Shown here piece after piece: positions 42,163-55,800 of a stretch of 64,000 bases of DNA. Position 1 is the first letter of the stretch. The number at the start of each line of letters is the position of its first letter. The notes under the pieces were generated by a model. It saw nothing but the letters and a program-made list of their open reading frames with translations. It was not told where the DNA came from and searched no databases. The stretch lies in contig CAJJDP010000103.1 in assembly GCA_905182995.1 (NCBI GenBank), positions 310,001-374,000 of the forward strand. The letters run 5' to 3'. The position numbers and the translations under genes were made by a program. Origin of the DNA: Paramecium octaurelia (lineage: Eukaryota > Ciliophora > Oligohymenophorea > Peniculida > Parameciidae).

Positions 42163-42732
42163 TGATATCCTTTCATGTGTATATACATTAAAATTACTAT
42201 ATAAACACTTAAATATTTCATTTTCCAGTGCACATTTCTTAACTGATCACTCAATATTCTAAGTTTCTTGTTTCAACCAAGCCTTTTTCCTCATTCTTAT
42301 AACCCAAATACCATATTGATATCTAGTTTAAATAGATTTCAATTTTCAATTAAAAATATACCTTTTAATTAATTGATTATTAAATAACCATAAACCTTAT
42401 ATTATTGAACTAAATTCTTAAATTACGCGATTTTTCATCACAAATGCTGGATCAAGCACCTCTACTCCAAAAAGTAAACAATTCTCCCCATGTAGAAACA
42501 GACTGTTAATATAACTATTCCTAAAATTAAATATTGCCCTTTTTTCAATTAAGATATTAGTAATGTGGCTAATTTATGATGGCAAACAAGTTATTCTAAG
42601 TAATTATTCAATAATTCAGTTATTTACAACTAAATATGTTTTATTATTAATAAATATTTATAAATGGTAGTTTATTATTAATATTAATTTATTATTATTA
42701 TTTATATCGTATAATTTTTAAATATAATCCCT
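42163..42732. other. A/T-rich gap between convergent genes
   Basis: About 570 bases between the stop of MGCC protein B and the stop of the NPHP3-like gene. Only short frames, poly-A/T tracts and scattered TTATTATTA. I see no gene, RNA or repeat I can name. Confidence 0.5.
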
Positions 42733-45700
42733 TCATTTATCAACATTGTTGGTGTTATTTACGATGTATCTTTTAGGAAAATAAAAAGGAGCCTATTGTT
42801 TTAACAGTTATTTAGTATCATAAGTCTCTTATAAAATTTATTGATAATCCTTTTGTCCTTAATTTTTGATTATAAGTTGTCTTCTCTCATTCAAAATCGT
42901 AGAAATCTATGAATTACATCTATATAATATACGTCCTGTTCCTGCACTCCACACTTCTTTGCGATTAAATCTAATGAACTTTACAATCGAGCATCCAAAA
43001 CCATAAGCTTTTTAAGTTACAATTCTTGCAACTAAATATTGGTAACTTATTTTTTTTCTTCAGATTAATCTAAGTTTAATAAGATTATAAAAGGATACCA
43101 TCTGGTTTTGTTTCCTTTTAATTCACGTTAAGAGATATATAGGCATTCTGATATGTCTTAGCCTATTCATTCAATTTCCTATTTATTTCCAACACCTCAC
43201 TTAATTATTATCTACTGGTTGACAATTAAATTTCATATTCACTTTTCCTTTCCTTCTATGCCATAAAATCAATAAACTCCTTTTTCAGATTATAGTCGCT
43301 GTTTTTGATGTCAAATACTCCTTTGATCTTTTCATACAACTATTCTAAGTTTATTAGTTTTTCCCTTTGCAATTTGTCTTCCTTTTCTTGAGCCTCTTTG
43401 TTTTTTTTATTTTTGGTATCATCATCCTTTTTGTTTAATCGTTTCCTCAATTTTTCAATAGAAGCATTAGCCTTTTGGGTAATCTCCAAATCACTCACTT
43501 AAAATATTTTATCTAAATGCTGTTTTTCATATAAACTATTTTTTATTTGAAGCAAAAGTGTTGATTGATGTTCTCTCTTCTATCGATAAACCCTTAAAAA
43601 TTCATCAAATTGTCTTTTAGCTTATTGGATATTTTCTTGACTCTTTTTAATTTCTAACTCTTCAAATTTAATCAATTTAGCAAAGTTTCGTGTTAAATAA
43701 TTCAAATGTCTGATGTATTCTTCATTTTGTTGCTTGTTGTCTCTGCAAACCTTCAGTATCTTTTTAATTCGTATTTTAGTCTTACAAGATTTCTTCAACT
43801 ACTTTTCTGCTTGTTCTAATTACAATTTAAGATTCTGCTGTTATTATTTCAAGCCTTCTAAATTATTCAGTTCTTTTTTTAAATATCCCTTATTGAAATC
43901 CATGATCTTTAACATCTTATAGGTTTGAGCCAGCTATAAATTGTCATAGATGATTTAATTCAATTTTTATCTCATGATCTTTGCCTGATTCTGAAGCAGA
44001 TTTAATTATGCTGTTGAATGCTGTTGGATATTGCACTTGACAATGGGAAATATTTCAGTTATTTTGTAGACCTCATGAGACAAAGAGTTGGAAGAAAACT
44101 ACCTCATTTTAGTTTTTTATTTCTTCAACTAATCAAGTATTTACATAGTTTGTTAACCATCATTGGGTGCTGAAGTTTAATTTAACTTAATTGTTTTTGA
44201 TTCCTCATTAAGATAATTTGAATCTGTGAAATCTGAAGTGATGAACATCAAATTGTTCCTGTGATTATCATTGGGTACATCCTCCTACGTAATCACGGCA
44301 CTCCTTTTAGATACTGGAGGCAAGGTAACAGCAGATGATCTATTGTATCTTGAACTTGAAATAGTACTAAATTCTATCTATTCTCTTTGTTGTTTTTTCA
44401 GGATTTCCTCCTATTCCTTTTATTATAACACTGGAACCTGGGGAATGAGTTGCAAACGAGTTTCTTGTTCCTACTTTTATTCGTACATCTCCTTTCGTTT
44501 TCTTTTGGCTTCAAGTGCTATTTTGAGGGCTGACTCTGTGAATGCATTCTCATCCTCAACACTCATGTAATCTGTCGCTGAGGAGAAACACTATTTGATA
44601 ACGGTAGAGTAATCGCAATTCTTATCAATACTCGTACAAGCCCATGGAAATTGTATCCAAATCCACCTCTTATAATAGTAATCGGTAGATTCTCGCTCGC
44701 TTGTTTACATTACATCTTGGGAAAGATTCTCTTCCTTTTATTAAAGGACCTTCCTTAATCTGTTATTAATCTCCTCAGCCAATTCATCCAAACTCTAAGG
44801 CTGATCTTCCTCATTTTCTGTTTATTCGATAGGTCTTGATAGCAATGATAGGTAGTGTGTTCTGATCAATTATCTATTCTATTGTATTTCAACATTGAGT
44901 GATTCCATGTTGGAAAGCACAGGAGCGGTTTTCGGTTTAGCAACACGCTTTAAATGTTTGGCTGGATCAAACTCCTTCAATTCGGGTGCTTTGTCATAAT
45001 AAAGATCCAACTTGAGTATTTCTTACAATAATCCAATATCGTATAAGTCACTCAATACTCCTATGATTGGGGGATGCCTAAAAACTGGAGTGTTTTTAGT
45101 TTCAAAATCCCCAAATTCTTTGAGAAACCTTGAAATCTATATGATGATCCTGAACATATCTTCTGATGACGGATGATAATGAATTTGGAAACCTTCAACT
45201 GCCTTATTGTATTCTAAAACAGGATCGAATCCATTCTCCTCGAGGGATTACCAATATCTACAGAGATCATATTTGTTTGAAGGGTTAAAAAGAAGCAAAA
45301 AGTTCTCAATGATGCTTATGACTTCTTTTAAAGAGAAGTAATTCTTGGCACTAAATAATTGGAAAGTCTATTCTTCCAATTTTCTGATGGAATTGGGAGT
45401 AATCTTGTCAATAGTTGTGGCTATATTATCATGCAATTCTAAGATTTCCTTGATGTCAACGTAGTAAGTATTAATGACTACTTTTTTAAAGATTTCATTG
45501 TGAATAATCCACAAGTCTTTATGTTTCATAATGTACACTTTGAAGAAGACTAGAAACAGTTTCCATTCTTTGATTGTGATGTTACACACACTCTCAATTT
45601 CTGGGTATGTCAATCCTTTTTGAGTAAGAGACAAGACTAAGAGAACTCTTCTGAATTTAGCAATTTCCATGATGTTAGCTTTCGAAAAGTAATCCAATTG

Positions 45701-46819
45701 GAATGCAAATAGATCCTCCACTACTTTCATGGATTTGAAGTGGTTCAAATTGAGCGGTTACAGTATTTGTTCAACAATTCTTTAATCAATTTCATTTTCT
45801 TCCACAACTCCTTCTGAGGGATATGGAATGAAGACTGAAAAGTAGGCTCTGACAAAAACTGGTTGATTTCTCACTTTGTAACTTAATTGAATGAATATAT
45901 CCAAGAGATTCTAAGGATTCTCGTAAGTTAGTTTATAAAATTACTTAAATAAGTAGATGTTTCCCCAAATGGTGATTGACTGTCTATTTCATGACTGTTT
46001 TGTCAGATACAATGGGTATCACTTGACAATCAGGCTTCAACAATTTCATCGAGGCTGATTACCTCTCAGCAGTTACAATGACTTTGATATTGGTGGGGAA
46101 GTATTTGGGCAACCAAAAATTAACATTGGCTTCACGATGCATGTCCAATAGCTCTCTGAAATTGTCGATGCCTTCAAACACTAGGATGACCTTGGGAATG
46201 AGGATGTTTATATACTTTATCATAAATGATTGGGGCTCCATTGATAATTTGTTAGTCCAATTATCTGCTGCAAATTTCTAGCCAATACTGGAAAAATCTC
46301 CTGAGCTTCTCCTCGAGCAATTCGACCTTCTGTTTTATATTGAGGGCTTCTCTCAATTTAATGAGGATTCTATAGATGGCATAATAATAATTGCTATTTT
46401 TGCCCGATTAGGTGGCAAAGTGGGGAATGATGAAATCGGGATATCGCTATTATTTACTATATTGTTACTCCTTTTTTATTCCGGGCATGGTACTCCATCC
46501 ATTTGACTAAAAGCGTTTTCTTGCCAATGCCATCATCTGCCTCTAGAACCAAGGGTGTGTTGGTGTGGAGAGTCTTATCTTCATCCAACCATGATTCGAT
46601 TTCCAGAAAATAACGATCCAATCCACTCGCTTATCTTTAGCCATAATAAAATTAGGTACTGATTTTTGTAGTACTCCACTATCACGTCATTTGAGCTAGG
46701 GATTATGATAATTAGGATTACTCGACAAAGTTCATGTTCTCATTCCTCATGGTTTCCAATTTGGATTTGCGATCTCGATCTGTGGGAGTTGAAGCTTAAT
46801 GAGAATAAGCATCATCCAT
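42733..46819 (-). CDS. NPHP3/NACHT-like P-loop NTPase with long coiled-coil tail
   Basis: Six introns (27, 22, 25, 25, 29 and 26 nt) leave exactly 1311 codons. Near residue 82 is a P-loop, EADDGIGKKTLLVKW, followed by PDFIIPHFA, a Walker-B-like VILVFEGIDNF, and FPTNIKVIVTAER, the sequence flow of the NTPase in nephrocystin-3 and related NACHT proteins. The Walker A has Gly-x-Gly-Lys-Lys-Thr. After a helical region and an unusual YYYKRWIWIQFPW segment, the C-terminal 700 residues are mostly Gln/Lys/Glu coiled coil. NPHP3 has TPR repeats at this position; I saw none. In animals NPHP3 acts in cilia with inversin. NTPase class good; NPHP3 orthology doubtful. Confidence 0.72.
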
Positions 46820-46852
46820 TATAAAATTTACAAATAATGATTATAGAAATTA

Positions 46853-49470
46853 TCAACTTTCATTTTAACTCAACTCCTTGTAAAAATTGATCAGCATCTT
46901 GATCTCATAACTTTGGAAAGTAATGAACTTCCAACCCTTTTCAGGATTGTTCGATTTCGTGTGTATAACTAACTTATTCGGAAAAGATTGTATGTTGTCG
47001 ATGTCTTTGTACTCAATTTCCTAAATTATCTTTTTGTCCAACGGTGTCAACAAATAGATCTTCGCTTAAGAAAACCCAATGTAGATGTTCCCCTTGATTT
47101 CATTGGCCTTCTACTTCGAGAACGCTGCTTGTAATTCTCTGTGCACCTCCAACTTGTAGATGTTCATAGTCGCCTCCTTCTCCTAATAAATGTTCTTCAG
47201 GAATTGGTACTAACACAAATACACCATAGACTTCTTTTCAGTCTCCAATTGCAACAATTAGCTGTTGATTTGGGTAATGTATCTTTTCACTTCTGTCTCC
47301 CATCTGTGAGGTTCGATCTAATCGAAGATCTCGCTTTTTAAATACTTTGAGATATTCTCGTGTTTCACATCCTACCTCTTGATAATTAGGTAAAAGGCTA
47401 TGTAGAGAAACAGCTTCTCTCGATTCAGCAGGAATTTGAGTTCTCTGATCTCTTCGAAGAATTAAAGCAAGATATATTGCATTCTCACCTGATCTTGATA
47501 AATGTCGACAAACTCGAAATTGGGATTTAAATAAATCACCTTCCTAAACAACAGTCTCTCCTCATTGCTGTTCGTCCAAAATTACTCTATCTTATTGATT
47601 GAGGAATTGAGGATCCCACTTACACTTATCTTATGCAATTGCAGTATCACTTCATCATCATCAATCACTCTTCTATTGAGGTATTTATCCTCCAATATCA
47701 ACTTGAAATCCTGATAGTACTTCAAGTACATTTGCTTAGCCAACACCTTCACTATTTCAGCAGCCCTCGTGATTTCAAAAATTTATATCTTCTCGCATTG
47801 ATTGTCAATTAAGTAGACATCAATCACCTTTCCATTCTTTTATTATGTCTCCTGAGAAAAATCAGTAACCACAACCACATTGGTGTCCTATATCGTTGAG
47901 ACTCTAATCTAGCTATTTTTGGCAGAAAAGTAAGCATCCAATATATCTGAGACTCCTTTTATAGGCTGTTCTTACAAAGCCTTCACATGGCTTTAAAACT
48001 ACCTCTTGACTTCGATATCAATTTAAATGTTCATTTTCGGTAGTTCATAGAAGTTTTCAGGCAAACTTAATAAGGAGAGAATTGATTGATCATTTGGCTA
48101 TAATCTTTCAGGTTATTTCTAATTGAGAATCAATACTTATTGTATCATCTTTTCAATTGCTATCATTCTTTACTCAATTACCTTTGTTGAGTGATTATTC
48201 AGCCAATGATATGAGGAGATATCTTCAAATTTCCCATGAGGATAGCGCTGTTTGAAAATAGTCAATAACTCCAATGCCTTTGAGAATCGAATATATATTT
48301 TTAATACAATCCTTTATATCTCTATTTCCACAATGTAGATTGTGTATTTGTTTATGCTGTAGCTGAATCTCTCCTCTGTTCCCACTACTTTAACTGTTAT
48401 TGGATAAATATCTTACATCTAAGATTTCTCTTTAATATAGTTGATAATCTTTGAGATTTATTTGATTTACTTGTCCTTCATTTCCTTACTCTAAGCAGTG
48501 AATTAAATCACATTCTCCTAATTTACTATGCTGAACAGATTTGTGAAATATTTAGTATCCAATTAATCTTTTATTATTGTTTGCGAATCCAACTTGAATT
48601 TCATGGCTCTCTTTGCATTACTCTCCTGATCCTGAAACCCTAGCAATATCATGTCTGTGAAAATGTAGAACAACACATTCAATTCCTTGCCCTCCGTAAT
48701 GACATTGGCAGTATCCTGAAACATAACCAACCTATCCTCATTGTCCGTATAGATCCTGCTATCACTATATTCCTTACTCAGTTCCTACACTCTAGCTCTG
48801 TTGATGAATTTATCCATAGACTTATTATTCTCGTCGTTGAGTCTTTCGAATTCTTCTTGCAGGTTCAATATGTTATTCATATCAGGATGGTTACTTCTAG
48901 TACCCTTTATTAGTTCTTTCCAAAATAAAATGTATTTAGGTAATCTTTGCACAGGCTTTACAAGAAAATCCACTAATTGCAATCCTCTCATATTCTCTCT
49001 GTTCTTTAAACTATACTCCAACTAGGTTTGCTTCTGCATCAATTGTTTTAAAGCTTTAAGCGAGTCATTGTAGTTCCTGCAATAGTGATAATAAGTCTCA
49101 AAGCCTTTGACATCCACATTGTCGAATATTACCGAATTCCGATTGATATTCGCTGCTTTGCTCTTCACCTAATCATAGAACTTTTGATTCTCCTTTCTTA
49201 TATCCGAAACGTTCATGAATATTGCAGAAATGTATTTCTCGTCACTCTTAAATGGCAACTCATTCGTTAGGATCTCCCTAAGCTAAGTATGCTATTGATT
49301 ATTCTTACATCCTCCAATACACCCAAATCATTGATGTAGTTTAACTCTGTATATAAAATCTCATTTATTACGTGCCTTCGAAATCTCTCCATCTTGTTTG
49401 CCTTCTAATTTTTCTTGAATTGATTCAACATTAATGACAAATTCCTTACAACTCTCCTAAGCTTATTCAT
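46853..49470 (-). CDS. RhoGEF (DH-PH) protein with PX and FERM-like domains
   Basis: 863 residues with one intron (49283-49308). DH domain (about 20-230) ends with the hallmark helix LQLVDFLVKPVQRLPKYILFWKELI. A PH-like section follows (KELNVLFYIFTDMILLGFQD). Next is a PX-like domain (about 365-470: YSINKYTIYIVEIEI, IRFSKALELLTIFKQRYPHGKFED). The last 350 residues look like a FERM domain with PH-like end (DQVRMQYILLQFFEEIRELKFLL, EIKGNIYIGFSQAKIYLLTP). DH domains exchange GDP for GTP on Rho GTPases; PX and FERM bind phosphoinositides and membrane proteins. DH certain; PX good; FERM from pattern. 33 bases separate its stop from the next gene's start. Confidence 0.82.
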
Positions 49471-50440
49471 ATCAATATATAATTTAATATATAACTTTCA
49501 TTATTTCAATTTAATGATCCCCGTAATCTCTCAACGCAATACAATAATTTCAATATTAAGCTATAAGAATTTTGAACTTTCCATCAATCTTTACTCGTAT
49601 TTAATGAATTTTTGATCACTCATCACCTAATAGTCTAATTACCATGTCTCTCCATATGGTGCGAAAGTTGTTGTGCATTCTATGTTCCTTTTCATAAATT
49701 AATTAAAAAATCCGTATCATTTGAAGCCAATACCAAAATAATAAACTCGCTATTTTTCAATGAAATCAGATTTTACTTCTTAATTGATCTACATTTTTAC
49801 AATCACTACCTAATTTTAATCTTGCATGATTATTGATTATAGCTATGGTAAGAATTATTTATATTTAAAAGAAAATTGTAAAACTACATATACTTATAAT
49901 ATATGACAAAAATAGTATAGTCCTACTTGCAACCAAGAAAACAGAGACTTAAAAATGAATAAACCAAAAGAGAAAATAAATATGCTCATTAGAAATCGAT
50001 AATTAATAATATCTCGAAATTGATAAGGATGATAAATTAGATAATTAATTGCCTTCATTCGTACTTATTACAATGTAAAAAATGACTATATAGTAAAGAA
50101 TACTAATAAGAACACTAATAAGATTAATAATAATATTTCTATTATTTCATATATCAATTTTCTACAATGTTTAAAAATTTATAATAGAAAGAATCGATAT
50201 TTTATTCGAATCTAACAAATTATCATAATCAATTTATGAATTACTATACTATTCTAGGAAATATTGAAAGTGAATTCATTTTACTAATTTTAAAATGGAC
50301 TTTATATTCCATAAAAATGATAATAGAGGATGATATTTGAAAGAAATCTAACGAAATGGAAGGTCATATTTTAAAAATAATCTAACTAAAATGATAATTA
50401 GTATTATCTATATAATGTGACTTAGTAAATTGGATTGAAA
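49471..50440. other. Intergenic stretch with a possible small gene on the minus strand
   Basis: Between two minus-strand genes. On the minus strand from 49827 to 49531 several frames contain plausible protein (for instance FRTIWRDM and SDQKFIKYEQRLMESSKFLQ). One reading has a single in-frame TGA at 49717-49719; another joins FRTIWRDM to the downstream piece if a 16-nt intron (49627-49642) is removed. I cannot decide, so no CDS is given. From 49830 to 50440 the DNA is strongly A/T-rich with nothing recognised. Confidence 0.4.
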
Positions 50441-51232
50441 TCATAATTATCTATTAGTATGGCTTAGTTTGAATTCTTGCGGTATTGTAACTCCAGGTTT
50501 CCATTTTGAGGATTTCTTGGGTTCTTCTTTTTTCTTATTGGCTTATTAGACTCGTTCAAAGTAGGTTATGAGTCCTTTTTTATTGAATTCTGATACTTTT
50601 GCACTTTTCAGTGCTATCTTTTTATTTACTTAGGGTTTAAAGGGACACAACGATTGACTTTCAGTTTGGACATCCTTTTAATATTAAACAAGTTTCTCCT
50701 ATTTCTTGGTTTCCCAATATCGATTTCTTTGTTCAAAAGGCATACTAAAATCACAATATTTGGTCTGACTCTTTGAGAGATCAGGTTGAAATGTTGTCTC
50801 ATTTTCTTTTGATCTTTCCATTTCAATCTGAATTCTCAAAGCTTCCTTCTTTGATTTATAGAATTGATCTAATGTGTATAACTATTCCCATCTTGGAGCG
50901 ACGCCAGATATTGCTCTTTTCCTGGTTTGCGATTATGATGATTCTTTGATTTCAGGTGTGACTGACCTAGGCTTAGTTAGTCTTTCCTTGGCATCACCCA
51001 ATTTCTCAGCAATCCTCAGAGACTTTCTAGATAACATGGGTCTGAATGAACATTGCTCAGTTGACGTAAGTTTAATATCTTTTGGCTTATTGTCAATGGA
51101 GATGATGAGATTGACTTTATCCTTGTTCTACATCAATGGTTGTTGAACAACCTAAGGGGCCTTGTCTTTTCCGTTGAGAGAATTCAACTTAGCTAATTCT
51201 TTTTCAACCAATAATTCTAATTCATCAAGCAT
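50441..51232 (-). CDS. Unknown Lys/Gln-rich protein, 263 aa
   Basis: One frame of 264 codons, no intron. Not recognised. The sequence is basic and polar with repeated aromatic-basic patches (QLYTLDQFYKSKKEALRIQ, FEQRNRYWETKKQEK, CPFKPQVNKK). The pattern Tyr/Trp-x-x-K-K followed by Cys-x-F-x-P occurs in several ciliate proteins of unknown function and may mark a microtubule-associated protein; this is a weak guess. The start context and length look ordinary. It is followed on the same strand by the small zinc-finger gene, whose stop is 21 bases before this start. Confidence 0.72.
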
Positions 51233-51253
51233 TACGTTAAATTTTAATAAATA

Positions 51254-51565
51254 TCATTATTTAATCTTTTTGTGTACTTCTGAATTCTCTTCATGTTCAA
51301 TTAAGTATTTGATACTCTAAAACTTTCTCTTGCAGAGTGTACAAAACTTAACCTTCAACAATTCCTTCTTGATCTATTCACTCAATTTGATTAGTTCATT
51401 CACCTTCTCAACATCTTTGGTCGGTTTTTGTTCTGAGTTTTATGCTTAATAAACTTGATTAGTAAAGTGTCTAGTGACTTTGACTTTGCCACTGCTTTGA
51501 GTAGTCTCTTCTGGATGAAAATTCCTATTCTTCACAGAAAAGCTTCTCTCAATATTATTACTCAT
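51254..51565 (-). CDS. Small C2H2 zinc-finger protein, 103 aa
   Basis: A 104-codon intronless frame. The N-terminal half is polar; a helix (EKVNELIKLSEQIKKELLKV) leads into a single C2H2 finger, CTLCKRKFQSIKYLIEHEENSEVH, with Cys-x2-Cys and two histidines seven apart (HEENSEVH). This long inter-histidine spacing resembles the matrin/U1-type fingers of RNA-binding proteins such as RBM5/RBM10, so RNA or splicing association is possible. It ends in KKIKQ. Only one finger, so high-affinity DNA binding is unlikely. Confidence 0.75.
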
Positions 51566-51622
51566 ATAATTAAATAAATATTTTATATACATACATAATA
51601 GTATATAATTAAGATATATAAA

Positions 51623-52748
51623 TCATGCAGTCTTATAAATAGAAATTTAATCAGCCATACTGATTTTTTAATCTGGCTGTACCTATTTGGCTCTGATCAC
51701 ACTCATCATTGACCCACTTGAGTCCAAAGCCAAATCAGTCACAACCGTCTCAGACACATGCTACACATACATGGGTTCATTTGGAGCATTTATATTGTAA
51801 CATGAGATAGAACCATTGGCATCACCCGTGAGAAATATATTTTGATATTTTGGATGCCAAAAGATGGTGTCAACCTGATTCTGATGCAATTTAAATATTT
51901 CCATATCCATTTTTCTCAGATCAAACAACAAGGTTTGCTTATCCTTTCCTGTCGTGGCAAAGTAGGTCCCATTTCTATTCCACCTAACCTTCTTAACTCC
52001 TAAATTATGTCTTTTTAAATTCAGAATCTCTTCTCTACTAGAAGCATCCCAGAGACGAATTGTCTCATCATCTGCCCCACTGATTATTAAACTGTTTTCT
52101 GGATTCCATTACACTGTATACACTTCCTTACCATGTCCAATAAGAGTCTCCCTCTATTCTGATTAGACATCATACAGATAGATCAATTTATCCTAACTCG
52201 AAAAGGCAATTTTATGATGATTGGGAGAGAAGGCTCCCTCTGTAATTTACAAGATTTTAGTCTCCAACACTGGCCTCTACTCAAGTCCTCCTAATCCCTT
52301 TTCAATAGTGTAGATGCCTCCATTACTTCCAATTCCAAATACTTTATTTAGGTATTCTTAACTTAAGATCCCTACCATTGCTTCGTCATTTGCGAATTTC
52401 TTATAATATAACTTCCAATCATTTAAATCAAAGATAGACAAGTGTCCTTATCGCTTTTAATTATTGATCTTGTTATAACCCAAAGCGAAGCTATTGTTTT
52501 TGGCTAACCACTAAAATGCATGAAATTTGAATGAGTACTTTGAGATGGGTGAATTTGAGTATCTTAATGACATCCTTCTGGTCTTGATCATTGATGCATC
52601 CTACGAATTCAGTGGGGATGCTATACTTGATCTGAGTTTGTACAGGCAACTAATTCTAATGACTGGGATAGCCATAGAGTCTCTCTTTAACATTCTAGGC
52701 TGCCTTCTATTGAATACACCATTTGAGGTCTGGCTTGCCCAACATCAT
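51623..52748 (-). CDS. WD40-repeat protein, 365 aa
   Basis: One intron of 28 nt leaves 366 codons. Several WD repeats are evident: GHGKEVYTVQWNPENSLIISGADDETIRLWD, NLGVKKVRWNRNGTYFATTGKDKQTLLFD, QVDTIFWHPKYQNIFLTGDANGSI. The first 90 residues (LKWCIQQKAAQNVKERLYG, then VQTQIKYSIPTEFVG) do not belong to the propeller. Repeats with HP in the WHP motif recall PFS2/WDR33 and PEX7, but I cannot place it. Start is the first of two adjacent ATGs (52748). As a scaffold it should bind partners rather than catalyse. General class secure, function unknown. Confidence 0.8.
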
Positions 52749-52822
52749 CTGCCCAATATTATATATTTTTAATGAATAATAAATTATACCCCTCCCCAGC
52801 ACAACAAAAATATCATCAGTAA

Positions 52823-55800
52823 TCATTAATTACCTTATTATTATTATTGCAATGCTTTCAACTCTTACTAATACACCTTCTCCCATTCAAATATGGTCTC
52901 ATCCAAATTATCCACACAATCTTAAAATGCTCCTTTGCCAAACAAGTTCATCTAATGATACAATGGCCTAACTATAACCTTGATGAACCCAATTTCATTT
53001 TTGGACATCACGTGCAACTTTGATATTCAATACTCTATTTTACCTTGTCCAAATCTTTCATAAATGGCTATTGAGAATACCCTTTCTTGCCCTCTTCCGC
53101 ATACTGAGCCCGATACTCTTAATTGATTTTCTCACTCCACAATCTACTTTGAGGCCACTTCCTTGCAGTCCCATTAAAATCAGCAGTGTGAGTGATCATC
53201 CCACATAACAACGACAAATCCTCAGGATCATTACCATATTATTCTATCCTGGATTCGAATTCCTTCAGCATCTTGAAGTGCTCCTGCATATCTGTAGACA
53301 AGATGTTGGAAATTAGTTATTTCCTAAAAGTTCTGAAATCCTAATCCGAAAAGTTGCAAAGAATATTGGTTTAATCATCTCTTAAAATTTTAATCGTTGT
53401 TGCTGCATGATGTTATTCCAGTATCTAATAAAAGAGTTAACAAAATACAATATACCACTTTGTCATGATAACGGATAGCCAATTGACTTATTGAGTTTGC
53501 TTCATAGGCATTGGTCTTACCTGTATGAGCAACATCATGACATAAGGCTGACAACAATAAACAAAACTTAGTAATATTGTTAAAGAATTGTTAATCTAAT
53601 TGTTTTGTCAATGATTTGATGAAACAATTGACAGCCTACATCACTGCGATTCCATGATCGAAATTGTGATATGGGTTGTTGTTCATATTGTATTGAGATT
53701 CCATCTCAATCAAGAAGTTGATCAATTTTTCTTAAGGCAACGCAAACATTTAATTAAAGTTGTTTCTTTCTAGCAATGACCATACTATTCTCTACTTCTC
53801 CACTGTAGATTTAATCTAAAAATACTAGACAGAAATATTACTAAATGAATGTTGAAATCTAGAGAATCCAACTCGCAGTCTTCTTCTCTAAGAATTAGGT
53901 GAGACTCATTAAACTTATTTGGATTAGTTTTCATAAATCTTCTTTCTTCCTCCCTTTGTTTAAAGAAGAAGCTATTCTTTCCAACAACCTGCCCCTTGTC
54001 AATTTTTCTAAACACCAAAGTTGGAGTCTTCTAAGTTTGTTAAACATTTGAATTGCATTCTTGTATTTAAGGCATGTACATCGCAACTACAGAGTTTCTG
54101 ATATCAGGATTAAATTCTTCGAGTTTCTTTATGTAATCCAAGGTTTCTGTCTGCAGCAATTATTGTCTTATAGTCTTTCCATTGGTTGGAGGCTGAGTCT
54201 TTTTACGCACCCATTCATTTTCTGAGAGGATCAAAGTGAATCCTTTGAAGTGCTTCTCCTCCTTCCTTATGAATATTTCATATTGCTTATTTTAATCCTC
54301 CTCCTGTTGAGTTAATTTCCACTTAGCATTGCTTATGTAATTTTCAATATTTTGAAGCATTTGCTGATTCTATGTGAAGATCTACTTGTAGGTAGAGTCA
54401 ATTTAGATTTTTTCAATGTGAAATTACATCTTAATCTTCTGTGACAAGGCTCTGCTCAAAAAACGTAAGCGACCCTGCTTATCAAAATCAATCATGAATA
54501 AGTTTTTGGATCTTAAAAAGTACTTATAGAATTGCATTCTCTCGTAACACTATTTAATAAACTGCTAGTATCGTTGGTAGATTTGATTGACAGTGTTGTA
54601 GATCAATAAGTCTTATTGTTTTTTAAGATCTAGATTGGAGGCAAATAGATGTTGAGAGGAGGAATCCTTAAATTTGAGAGTGATCACATTTGGTTAGTGT
54701 TCAGAGATCTCGTGGACCTAATATTGTTTGCGAATGGTTTAGAGTATATTCTCAATGAGTAGATACTTGGAGCATCTTACTATTTCTAGACCAAATTCCA
54801 AGACAGTGTCTCCAATAGACAGAATACTGAAGTACTGGACTTTGATTTGTTATGAAGTATATATTACAAATTGAGCTAAATCTATCAAGGAATCCATGTA
54901 ATTATACTGCTTGGACAACATAACAAATGACATGAAGTTGGGATCCAATTGCATCACAAAGTATTAGTAATCTGTGAGTTTGAGTATAAAATTATTAGGA
55001 CTTTGGTAGTACTGTTTGAGAGTGTTCAAAGAGTGGACCTCTGTTATTTGTTGCAAATTAACCAAATCATCAAGGACATCTTTGGTGATTTGGAATTCTT
55101 CGAACTTGTCCTCCTGGTGGATTTGAACCTTTTGATCTTTGAGGAGTATGAAACTGTAAGTCTGACACCCGATGAGTTGATTTAGGAAGGTGTTTAGAAA
55201 TGCCTGGATGTCTTTGGGTTCGACTTTCTCATCCATCAATTCAAGGAGTGAATTCATGTAACGAGAATACCTTTGCTAACTGTAAGGACTACATTACCTT
55301 AATCTATTAATAGTTTGATTGGAGGAGTTCAACAAAGGAGTAATCGACATCTTCATCTTGATCCAATGAGTCGAGTATATTTCTGAGTTGCTCAATTTTA
55401 GACTTAAATTCCTAAGTGATCTAATGCAAAATAGGCTAAACTCAATTACTTGTTGATTGGCATATTGTTGCATGCATTTCAATTGGATGATTAGTTGATC
55501 CATGAGTTAGATGGTTTGAGTCTATGTGAAATATATATCTGCATTACTTGAAATTGTTGTCCTTGTTTTTTGGATGAACAAAATTCTTGAGTGTGTGATT
55601 TGGAACGAGTCATCTGGAAAGAAGACAAGAGTGACAGCAATTCCGATTTGATCTGGGTGTCTTCCTATTATTTAGACAATAGCAGCATGAGAGAGGGTTC
55701 TTTTACAGTTATTTTCTACTTGATGATTCTTTTCTCTTATTGTGTGATTAGACCCTCTGATTCCATTTCTCCTAAGACTTGGAAGAAGTTGATGTACCCG

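Noticed and set aside
49717-49719. Single in-frame TGA in a coding-looking minus-strand frame, considered as selenocysteine or a Trp-to-stop mutation
   Set aside because: No Cys or redox context supports selenocysteine, and other frames plus a short intron explain the protein-like pieces equally well; too ambiguous to claim.
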